NCBI GenBank assembly: GCA_030613835.1
Contig: JAUWLH010000034.1
Coordinates: 1-10,908, forward strand
Origin: Candidatus Bathyarchaeota archaeon
GTDB lineage: Archaea; Thermoproteota; Bathyarchaeia; TCS64
DNA: 10,908 bases
Direction: 5' to 3'
Made by a program: the position numbers and the translations under genes. Of the stretch, positions 1 to 5,991 are shown one piece after another. The notes under the pieces are model-generated. The model did not search any database. It had not been told where the DNA came from and worked only from the letters and a program-made list of their open reading frames with translations. The number at the start of each line of letters is the position of its first letter. The first letter of the stretch is position 1.

Positions 1-1
1 C

Positions 2-262
2 CAGGGGGATACTACAGGTATACTTTTGGTTATCACGTCTGGAAGGCGGTCGAAGGATAGGTTCCTACGGTTGGCTAAACGATAGATTAGGATGGCTCCT
101 GGACAGGAGGTTACTCATCTAGGTCGGGATACATTCATAGTGGATGAGTCCCATAAAACTCTCTATAAGGTTATCCAGGAGATGCAGACCAGTAAACGGA
201 TACAGGTATACAGGATTACATCTGTGACGCACGCGGAGCTAATAGATCAGTTTATCGCTTAG
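2..262 (+). pseudogene. Broken protein-coding remnant, family not recognised (5' end outside window)
   Basis: One plus-strand frame reads like real protein from base 2, starting QGDTTGILLVITSGRRSKDR. It is interrupted by an amber codon at 83-85, continues in the same frame for 58 codons, and stops at TAG 260-262. The second part includes the stretch GRDTFIVDESHKTLYKVIQE. Residue composition on both sides of the amber codon is protein-like (a beta-strand/helix pattern with basic helices), and neither minus-strand nor other plus-strand frames stay open here. The simplest reading is a gene disabled by a nonsense mutation. An alternative is two adjacent proteins, with the second starting at ATG 92-94 (56 residues). 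I do not recognise the family. More damaged coding sequence follows immediately, which supports decay. Confidence 0.4.
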
Positions 263-270
263 CCTGGTTG

Positions 271-479
271 ATGGGAGATGTCGTGTTCGCGGTGGATAGG
301 TCTTTGTTCTTCGCAGTAGTGGCCCCATATTGAACCATCTCGTTGTTAACAAACAGGGCAGGGGCAGCTTGACATCTTCGCTCATAGCCTCACTTGAAGG
401 TGGCTCATTTCAGCAGAGGATCCTTGTAGTTCAGACGTCTGAAAAGGATTTTCCCGACCTGTGGCTGCCCTCGCGGTAG
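271..479 (+). pseudogene. Frameshifted coding remnant before convergent phoU
   Basis: An ATG at 271 opens a short frame (MGDVVFAVDRSLFFAVVAPY) that stops at 331-333. A different plus-strand frame is open from about 300 to TAG 477-479 and reads GPILNHLVVNKQGRGSL followed by a hydrophobic strand (QQRILVVQTSEKDF). The two pieces overlap and together look like one protein of roughly 65-70 residues split by a single-base frameshift near 300-330. It could be the end of the same ancestral gene as the remnant just upstream, or a second gene. No family is recognised. A sequencing or assembly error could produce the same picture. The stop lies directly before the stem-loop shared with phoU. Confidence 0.35.
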
Positions 480-480
480 G

Positions 481-518
481 ACAGAAGAAGGACCCTATTC
501 GTCCTTCTTGAGCACTGT
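481..518. terminator. Stem-loop between convergent reading frames, overlapping the phoU stop
   Basis: A perfect 9-bp stem pairs AAGAAGGAC (485-493) with GTCCTTCTT (501-509) around a 7-base loop. Four more pairs form between ACAG (481-484) and CTGT (515-518), leaving a 5-base bulge on one side. The TAG stop of phoU (495-497) sits in the loop region. Because the structure is a dyad, it would form in transcripts from either strand and lies where the two converge. There is no T-tract after it on either side, so intrinsic termination is uncertain. A role in 3'-end protection is equally possible. Confidence 0.45.
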
Positions 519-1553
519 ACAAATATCGTTCTCGCCCCAAAGAACCTTGTCAATGGATATCGTAGCGATTGCGGGACTGTCCTCTGCGATAATCCTTAAC
601 TCCCACGCAATCTCGGTCACATGGGCAACAAGCTCAGGGTCGCGGTGCTCCAGTAACTCCTTGAGCAGTGACTCCTCCTCCTGACCCACCGCATCGTATA
701 AGTCCACAGCATCGCTTGCGACCTTCAAGTCGCCATCGAAGATACTCTTCATCGCCTGGTCGAACATGGTAAACACGATCAAACCTATCTGGCTGAGCCT
801 CTCGAATAGATCCTCGTCCTCATCATTCCTCTTCTCCTCCATGGCGATGATGTTATGGGCAATCGCGTTGAGCCTGTCACCGATCATCTCAAGGTACCAC
901 GCGATCTGGTTGAACTCCATAATCTCCATAGGGTCAACGATGCCGATGGCCTCAGAGACCACCCTATTCTGCTGAGCGGATGCGAGTAACCTCACTAAAA
1001 GCCAAAAGATGGTGTCTGCCTCATACTCACGGGCTATAGCGTCCTTGGCCAGTTCCATGTCCCTGTCCATTAGGGCGTCCATGCTCTCCTTGAACATGAT
1101 GTTCGTGATTACGTTCAGCCTCTTGATCACGGTTTCTAATGGGAAGTTCTTAGGATCGATGCTGCACTGGAGAAGGAGATGCCTGTCGCTCTCCTCGATG
1201 ATTCCGATGCCTAATAGTCTCTGGGTTACAGCTCTTATAGCCTGGATCTGCTCCCTCATCAGACGCCTTTCAGACTCCACCCTAACGAGGTTCCTTCCAA
1301 GAACATAGTTCCCGACTATAACTCTAGCAAGTACCTTCGTGTTATCGCATTTGTCCACATGGACTACGTGGATGCTATTGTTCTCTATCTTGCTGGGTTC
1401 TGGTGTAATTCGTAGTGCTCCGTCGTTCTCCTCATTGAGGAAAACGATGTCCCCCTTCTTGATCCCTGTCTTCTTAGCCCAGTTCATGGGTAACGAGACA
1501 GAGAGAGTAGAATAACCGACTTTTTGTACTTTTCTAGGTTCCATTTGTATCAT
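495..1553 (-). CDS. phoU: AbrB/SpoVT domain-PhoU domain regulatory protein
   Basis: This 352-residue protein combines an N-terminal AbrB/SpoVT swapped-hairpin DNA-binding domain (about residues 5-50, with KVGYSTLSVSLPMNWAKKTG then KKGDIVFL) with a PhoU-type helical region (about 95-330). The first PhoU repeat has the acidic segment AREYEADTIFWLL (174-186) and LEMIGDRLNAIAHNI (221-235). The corresponding segment near the end (ELRIIAEDSPAIA, 318-330) departs from the usual arginine/acidic pattern, so metal binding by the second half may be weaker. This fusion is a common archaeal form of the phosphate-uptake regulator. No pst transporter genes lie nearby, so the phosphate role is inherited from family knowledge and not shown by context. 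The ATG is supported by an upstream AGAGGG seven bases away. The gene lies 178 bp after ecfT with its own leader and ends in a stem-loop. Confidence 0.88.
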   Translation of the reverse strand: MIQMEPRKVQKVGYSTLSVSLPMNWAKKTGIKKGDIVFLNEENDGALRITPEPSKIENNSIHVVHVDKCDNTKVLARVIVGNYVLGRNLVRVESERRLMREQIQAIRAVTQRLLGIGIIEESDRHLLLQCSIDPKNFPLETVIKRLNVITNIMFKESMDALMDRDMELAKDAIAREYEADTIFWLLVRLLASAQQNRVVSEAIGIVDPMEIMEFNQIAWYLEMIGDRLNAIAHNIIAMEEKRNDEDEDLFERLSQIGLIVFTMFDQAMKSIFDGDLKVASDAVDLYDAVGQEEESLLKELLEHRDPELVAHVTEIAWELRIIAEDSPAIATISIDKVLWGENDICTVLKKDE

Positions 1554-1600
1554 CGAAATTCCCTCTTTTATCTTGAATCATATCGTCTAACCATAACAAA

Positions 1601-1622
1601 CTCATACCGAGTTGGTACTGAG
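1601..1622 (-). promoter_or_regulatory. Bulged 8-bp inverted repeat in the phoU leader
   Basis: CTCATACC (1601-1608) pairs with GGTA (1614-1617) and TGAG (1619-1622), leaving a 5-base loop and one bulged base at 1618. It lies about 50 bp upstream of the phoU start, between the candidate TATA box and the ribosome-binding site. A perfect ACAATTGT palindrome follows at 1625-1632. It could be an operator, possibly for autoregulation by the protein's own AbrB domain, or an RNA hairpin in the leader. Confidence 0.35.
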
Positions 1623-1668
1623 ATACAATTGTAATTATGGTCATTACTTGCCTTTTATCAAGTACGCC

Positions 1669-1680
1669 TTAATATAAATC
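1669..1680 (-). promoter_or_regulatory. Candidate TATA box for phoU
   Basis: Read on the minus strand this is GATTTATATTAA, a good archaeal TATA-like element. A start of transcription about 25 bases downstream would give a leader of roughly 95 bases before the phoU ATG, long enough to contain the inverted repeat at 1601-1622. Another AT-rich candidate lies at 1708-1727, so the assignment is not unique. Confidence 0.4.
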
Positions 1681-1688
1681 TAGCCATT

Positions 1689-1711
1689 ACAAAAAGCACA
1701 GGATACAACCA
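1689..1711 (-). repeat. Intergenic 23-bp near-repeat, copy 1; T-tract after ecfT
   Basis: This sequence matches 9132-9154 at 20 of 23 positions in the same orientation. Read on the minus strand the shared core is TATCCTGTGC followed by a T-rich end and GT. Here it begins 20 bases after the ecfT stop and contains a five-T tract (1691-1695), which could end the ECF transcript. Copy 2 lies upstream of rpoK. No function is established. Confidence 0.4.
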
Positions 1712-1731
1712 ATATATGGTATAATATTGGG

Positions 1732-2526
1732 CTAGAAAACAGGCCCGAAGCCTAACAAACTTGGGAACGCCGGCAGGTACAACCGTGCGTATAACGCCGT
1801 GGTAAAGAAAGTAATGACCACGATCAGAACAATCCAGTCGGTTCTGGTTAAACTTAGTTCATAAAGGTTGGTTCTATCCTCAGTGGCTCCGAAAGCCCTT
1901 GATTCCATGGCCTCAGCTAGCTCAAGGCTTCTCCTGATGCTGTTAATTATTAATGGGAGAAGGATAGGGATGTAGTTTTGGATCCTCTTGAGGAAATTAC
2001 CCTTGTCAAGTTCAAGCCCCCTGCTCCTCTGGGCGTCCATAATAGTCTGGGCCTCATCAGCTAGGACGGGTACGAACCTGATGGCAGTGATGAACGCGAA
2101 ATTGAACTCGTACGGTATCCTAGCTTTCTCTAACGCCAGGCTCAGCTTGTCGGGAGAGGTCGTGATGAAGAAGATACTGAAGCTTGTCACCAGCACGATA
2201 AAACGCATCGTAAGCGACAACGAGTATTCTACGAGGTCCCAGGTTAGGTTCCCTCCCCTAAAGTAATAGAAGCTAACCATGTTGGTCACAAAGATGAAGG
2301 CTGAGATGAAGGCCGCGCCCTTAATGGACTTTGACCACTCACTGAACACCTTGGCCTTCAATACAAGCGGGATCTGGATGATGAACACGAATGCCAGTGG
2401 CATGATGTGGAGGAACATTACAGAAGTGGAGAAAAACACGAGTGTCATCATGAACTTGACCCTTGGGTCTAGGTTGTGGATAACCGTGTCACCGCGCGTA
2501 AACCGCAGGCTCTCCAAGAGGCTCAT
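1732..2526 (-). CDS. ecfT: ECF transporter transmembrane component EcfT
   Basis: This 264-residue membrane protein is the scaffold subunit of an energy-coupling factor importer. It couples ATP hydrolysis by the EcfA subunits to movement of a substrate-binding S component. Hydrophobic segments lie at about 25-57, 70-88, 105-122 and 230-248. The two cytoplasmic coupling-helix motifs typical of EcfT are visible as AQRSRG (165-170) and AMESRAFG (206-213). The segment HNLDPRVKF (17-25) near the N-terminus is also typical of the family. The length is usual. The ATG overlaps the ecfA stop in an ATGA arrangement, so the two genes are translationally coupled. No S component is present nearby, so the substrate cannot be named. 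A T-tract follows the stop at 1691-1695. Confidence 0.93.
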   Translation of the reverse strand: MSLLESLRFTRGDTVIHNLDPRVKFMMTLVFFSTSVMFLHIMPLAFVFIIQIPLVLKAKVFSEWSKSIKGAAFISAFIFVTNMVSFYYFRGGNLTWDLVEYSLSLTMRFIVLVTSFSIFFITTSPDKLSLALEKARIPYEFNFAFITAIRFVPVLADEAQTIMDAQRSRGLELDKGNFLKRIQNYIPILLPLIINSIRRSLELAEAMESRAFGATEDRTNLYELSLTRTDWIVLIVVITFFTTALYARLYLPAFPSLLGFGPVF

Positions 2527-4265
2527 TGCTTGGCCTCCTCGATCTTCCTCTTGAGGAGCTGGTATGCCTCATCGACGTCGACGACGTCCTTGGGTAATCC
2601 ATATGACGCCAGGTCATTGAACAGGCGGGTTATCTCGGGTTGAGCGACGCTGCATTGTGCAAGCAGCTCGGTTTGGTTCATTATAGATTTCGTTGATCCC
2701 TCAGCCACAACGTTTCCACCGGCCATCAATACTATGTGTGGTTGGCTCTCGGCGACGAACTCCACGTCATGAGTGACTATTACAACGGTTTTACCCTGAG
2801 TTCTAAGTTGGGCCATGAAATGTCTGAGCCTCTCCTTCTGTCCATAGTCCTGACCAATGGTGGGTTCATCAAGCACGAGAACCTCTGGGTCCCAGGCAAG
2901 AACAGAGGCGAGCGCCACCCTCTTTCTCTCACCCCCACTGAGGATGAAGGGGCTGCTCTCGCGGTACTGGTCAAGATCAAGAAGGTTCAATGCCCAGGTC
3001 ACCCTCTTCTTGATACTATCTTCCTTCATACCAAAGTTGTGCAGCGCGAATGCGACCTCTTTCTCGACGGACTCCTCGAAAAGCTGGTCGTCTGGGTTCT
3101 GGAACACGAGACCGACTCTTCTAGAGAGCTGTGCGACGCTCTGCTTGGAGATATCCTCGCAGTCAAGGAAAACTTCACCCTCTTTTGGCCTAAGCAATCC
3201 ATTGAAATGCTTCACCAGGGTGGTCTTACCAGCCCCATTCTCACCCATGATAGCGACGTAGTCGCCATGGTTGATTGTCAGGTCCACGCCCCTCAACGCG
3301 TGCACATTCCCGGGGTAATCAAATACGATGTTTCTTACCTGGATCAGTGGTGAGTGATGATGCTCACCCACCAGATCAAGCATACCGGGTGGCAGCAGGG
3401 ATTTCTTGCTTCTAAACTCCTGCTCCCTTAAACAGACTGTGATCTGGTCGTAGAACTGACCTGAGGTTAAAGGCAGCTCGGAGAACATCGTCTCGTGGTC
3501 ATCGAACCTCTTAGCAAGCTCAAGAATCCTAGGAATCCCGACGCCAAGGAGCCTCGTATCCTCTTGTGCCAGGATCAAAACGGGTTTGCCATCACTCCTC
3601 ACACGCCCTTTATCAAAGACAATGATCCTATTGACGTACTTTGCCGCTAGATCAATGCGGTGTTCGATGAGTATGATGGTCATCCCGTACTCCTTGTTCA
3701 GTCGGTCTAGCACATCGAATATATGCTCGGCCCCCACGGGGTCCAGGAAAGATGTGGGCTCGTCCATAACGATGATACTTGGGTGCATCGCCAGAACGGA
3801 TGCAATTGTCAACCTCTGCTTCTGCCCACCTGACAACTCGTGGGTCGCCCTGAGCCTGAGTGACTCTATACCCGTCGTCTCGGCGGCCCAATTGATCTCC
3901 CTTTGCATCTCAGCCTTTGGCACACCAAGGTTCTCCAACCCGAAGGCGATGTCCTTCTCGACTGTGAGCGCGAAGATTTGGTTATCCGGGTTCTGGAATA
4001 TCAGACCGATATGCCGGGCTAACTCCATGGTGGAGTGCTCCGCGACGTCCATTCCTGCGATATGGACCGACCCTGTCAATGTTCCGTTGTAGAACTTGGG
4101 GATCAACCCATTTAACGCCCTACAGAAGGTCGTCTTGCCACATCCACTGGGTCCCGTCAGAAGTATGAACTCGCCTGAGTTAATGGAGAGGCTGATATCC
4201 TCTAACGCCGGCTTAGAGGCGTTCGGGTATGTATACGATAGATTCTTGACTTCGACGATTCCCAA
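2523..4265 (-). CDS. ecfA: ECF transporter ATPase with two fused ABC domains (EcfA-EcfA')
   Basis: The gene encodes both ATPases of an ECF importer as one chain of 580 residues, counting from a TTG start at 4265. Domain 1 has Walker A GPSGCGKTT (38-46), signature LSGGQ (144-148), Walker B IIVMDEPT (164-171) and switch His 202. Domain 2 has Walker A GENGAGKTT (341-349), signature LSGGE (442-446), Walker B VLVLDEPT (462-469) and switch His 499 (THD). Both active sites look intact. A linker of roughly 80 residues (about 225-305) joins them. An ATG at 4337 would add 24 residues (MCNTIGETIILWLG...), but these are unlike the family and would be encoded across the TATA-like box at 4308-4316. TTG gives the normal start (GIVEVKNLSYTYP) and has GGTGA ten bases upstream. 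The gene overlaps ecfT by four bases. EcfA and EcfA' are often separate genes, although fused forms are known. Confidence 0.92.
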   Translation of the reverse strand: MGIVEVKNLSYTYPNASKPALEDISLSINSGEFILLTGPSGCGKTTFCRALNGLIPKFYNGTLTGSVHIAGMDVAEHSTMELARHIGLIFQNPDNQIFALTVEKDIAFGLENLGVPKAEMQREINWAAETTGIESLRLRATHELSGGQKQRLTIASVLAMHPSIIVMDEPTSFLDPVGAEHIFDVLDRLNKEYGMTIILIEHRIDLAAKYVNRIIVFDKGRVRSDGKPVLILAQEDTRLLGVGIPRILELAKRFDDHETMFSELPLTSGQFYDQITVCLREQEFRSKKSLLPPGMLDLVGEHHHSPLIQVRNIVFDYPGNVHALRGVDLTINHGDYVAIMGENGAGKTTLVKHFNGLLRPKEGEVFLDCEDISKQSVAQLSRRVGLVFQNPDDQLFEESVEKEVAFALHNFGMKEDSIKKRVTWALNLLDLDQYRESSPFILSGGERKRVALASVLAWDPEVLVLDEPTIGQDYGQKERLRHFMAQLRTQGKTVVIVTHDVEFVAESQPHIVLMAGGNVVAEGSTKSIMNQTELLAQCSVAQPEITRLFNDLASYGLPKDVVDVDEAYQLLKRKIEEAKQ

Positions 4266-4286
4266 GGCTGCAATTTCACCGATTGT

Positions 4287-4316
4287 CGATATTGAACCCA
4301 GCCACAATATTATAGT
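4287..4316 (-). promoter_or_regulatory. Promoter for the ecfA-ecfT operon
   Basis: On the minus strand, purine-rich GGGGAAA (a BRE-like element) leads into CTATAATA (TATA-like, 4308-4316 region). Transcription would start about 25 bases on, near 4287, giving a leader of about 22 bases that contains GGTGA before the TTG start at 4265. An inverted repeat ATATTG/CAATAT (4289-4294 and 4305-4310) spans from the TATA box to the predicted start and could be an operator. Confidence 0.55.
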
Positions 4317-4349
4317 TTCCCCTATAGTATTGCACACGTTGTTGGTGCT

Positions 4350-5312
4350 TTATGGTAGAAGTTCAATTAGTGTAGAGAGTATTCTTTGATGATAAGACTC
4401 AACATCGACTTTACCGTTAAAACCAGCGGCTGTCGGATGCCCACTGCCCTGCCCGTCCAATGAATCTGAAGCCTCTGACAATAATTCTCCAAGGTGTATT
4501 GATGTCTTTTCGTAGAATCGCTGAGTGCTCCTAAGGCTGGACCTCAAGTCTCCCTTATTTTCACCCGATACAACCGCCATATCTGCCCCGAGAGAGATCA
4601 GCGCACGTGCGCCCGAAGATTGGTATGAGCCTAATCGGCTAAAGGCAACAATCCATCCACTTAATTGATGGATCTCTGTTCTCTGAGCTGCCTTTATCCG
4701 AGCTATTTTCTCAGGTAACAGGTAATTTGAGTTGAAGAGTTCACGTATCGAGGAGATATCTCCCGTTATCTCAAGGAGCTCGGAAACTGCTTTATAGGTC
4801 TGAGTCGAACCGATTGAGAAAAATTTGCTGTCGAATGTAATGCCAGCCAGTAACGCTTTCGCTGAGTTGATTGAGGGAGTCAATTCATACTCCTTGAACA
4901 GTCGATGTACGAGTTCGGATGTCGACCCAGCCTCGTCATCGATCAAGTAGAAATCTGATAACTTGTCATACTCAGGGTTCCTTTTGTGATGGTCAATAAC
5001 AAGAAGATTGAAGCCACTTCCTCTGACCTTTTCCTCCCAGTCTCCGAGCTGGTTGAGACTCCCTGTATCCACGACGAGTAGAGTATCGAAGGAGTCGTAA
5101 TATTCCTCCCGTATCTCAAGTTCAAGCATCTCGATTATGCGCTCAGAGAGGGCGCTAATATCGGCGGGCATGACGCAGATAACCAAGCTGGAAGGGGATA
5201 ACCTCTCGATGAGTTCCTTTATTCCAGCTGCAGCGCCTATGGCATCAGGGTCGGCGTTATGGTGCCCGAGGACAACTACTTTATTGCCAATATGATCCTT
5301 GAACGCGCCCAT
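4350..5312 (-). CDS. DHH-family phosphoesterase (RecJ/NrnA-like, archaeal)
   Basis: This protein of about 320 residues is a manganese-type phosphoesterase of the DHH/DHHA1 superfamily, which includes RecJ-like exonucleases and nanoRNA or cyclic-dinucleotide phosphodiesterases. Counting from the ATG at 5312, the metal-binding motifs are HHNADPDAIG (17-26), VVDTGS (81-86), IDHHKRNP (106-113) and AGSTSE (128-133). The C-terminal DHHA1 motif GSGHPTAAGF (289-298) binds substrate. All catalytic residues appear present. The length is short, closer to NrnA-like and archaeal single-domain forms than to full RecJ. The substrate cannot be assigned from sequence. A GTG three codons upstream (5321) is an alternative start, and neither start has a clear ribosome-binding site. 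It follows prefoldin beta by 42 bp, a neighbourhood seen in other archaea, so co-transcription is likely. Confidence 0.88.
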   Translation of the reverse strand: MGAFKDHIGNKVVVLGHHNADPDAIGAAAGIKELIERLSPSSLVICVMPADISALSERIIEMLELEIREEYYDSFDTLLVVDTGSLNQLGDWEEKVRGSGFNLLVIDHHKRNPEYDKLSDFYLIDDEAGSTSELVHRLFKEYELTPSINSAKALLAGITFDSKFFSIGSTQTYKAVSELLEITGDISSIRELFNSNYLLPEKIARIKAAQRTEIHQLSGWIVAFSRLGSYQSSGARALISLGADMAVVSGENKGDLRSSLRSTQRFYEKTSIHLGELLSEASDSLDGQGSGHPTAAGFNGKVDVESYHQRILSTLIELLP

Positions 5313-5354
5313 GGTAGACACTAGAATGTCTGTTGGTTAAAATGTTTAGAGGGT

Positions 5355-5714
5355 TTACCGGATGGGCATACCCAGCTCTTTCTGAAGAGTCGCCTGGATA
5401 GCGGTCATTTTCTCCTTGGTCTTGTCCTCCTGCTTGACGAGGACCTTAAGCCTCATCACTAAGAACTCAACCCGATCATCTAGCTCCTTGACCACGTCGT
5501 CCATGGGCTTCTCGACCAGTATAGCCCCCACGGACTTGTATACCTTGGAGTCGGCTGCCACATCCTTAAGGGTCTCAAGCGCCTTCTCTGACTCCATCTT
5601 CTCCATCTCGATTCGCTGTTTCTGAACAAGTAGCTGCTGATACGTGTTCTGGAGGTTCTGCAGTTTTTGCAGTCTCTCTTGAACCTGAGGCGGAAGTTGT
5701 CCCATGTTTGACAT
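5355..5714 (-). CDS. pfdB: Prefoldin subunit beta
   Basis: This 119-residue protein is the beta subunit of archaeal prefoldin, a jellyfish-shaped alpha2-beta4 chaperone that captures unfolded proteins and passes them to the thermosome. The N-terminal coiled coil covers about residues 8-50 (VQERLQKLQNLQNTYQQLLVQK). The central beta-hairpin segment SKVYKSVGAILVEKPMDDV (about 56-74) carries the conserved KVYK-VG-ILV pattern. The C-terminal coiled coil covers about 75-113. Length and layout are normal for the family. The start is ATG 5714, with a second in-frame ATG three codons on; the upstream sequence has only a weak ribosome-binding site. It is the first gene of the minus-strand block and is followed by the DHH phosphoesterase. 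The usual archaeal upstream partners (Pcc1, RpoP, L37Ae) are absent here. Confidence 0.93.
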   Translation of the reverse strand: MSNMGQLPPQVQERLQKLQNLQNTYQQLLVQKQRIEMEKMESEKALETLKDVAADSKVYKSVGAILVEKPMDDVVKELDDRVEFLVMRLKVLVKQEDKTKEKMTAIQATLQKELGMPIR

Positions 5715-5960
5715 TATTATCTCTGTTTAAACGATGACCCTACGCTAAAAGTGTTATCTAATTCATGGATTTATCTGGGCTCGGAGTTCTCTACCCTATC
5801 ACCGTATTTTCAGCACACTACCAGACTCTTAGGTATAAGCTAATTGCATCGAGGACAAATGATCAAACCGTTATCTGGCTCTTGATCGGTCGGTTCATAC
5901 ATGATTACCTCTGAGCTCAAATACAGTGCCTTATACATTAATTATTCAAGGGATTAAGAT

Positions 5961-5990
5961 AAAGAATATAGAAAAAGGTGGAAAAAGAGG
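5961..5990 (-). terminator. Oligo-T terminator after the acyl-CoA dehydrogenase gene
   Basis: On the minus strand, immediately after the TAA stop at 5992-5994, two five-T tracts occur in TCTTTTTCC and CCTTTTTCT, with more T-rich sequence beyond. This is the usual form of an archaeal terminator. The rest of the gap to pfdB (5715-5960) holds no ORF or RNA gene that I can support; a weak TATA-like element (GCTTATACC on the minus strand, near 5830-5838) might serve pfdB. Confidence 0.6.
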
Positions 5991-5991
5991 T

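Noticed and set aside
83..85. In-frame amber codon as possible pyrrolysine or recoded TAG
   Set aside because: Several sound genes here (phoU, ecfT, the saccharopine-dehydrogenase-like gene, the thioesterase) end in TAG at family-typical lengths, and there is no pylT or pylS in view. A nonsense mutation is simpler.
2736..3353. Long open frame (205 codons) on the plus strand inside ecfA
   Set aside because: It is entirely antisense to the second ATPase domain of ecfA, whose motifs are intact, and its translation has no recognisable domain.
3586..4092. Second long plus-strand open frame inside ecfA (168 codons)
   Set aside because: It is antisense to the first ATPase domain; openness results from codon bias in the real gene.
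5715..5991. Possible tRNA or small RNA in the gap between pfdB and the acyl-CoA dehydrogenase gene
   Set aside because: GGTTCATAC near 5892 resembles a T-loop sequence, but no matching acceptor or anticodon stems can be formed around it.
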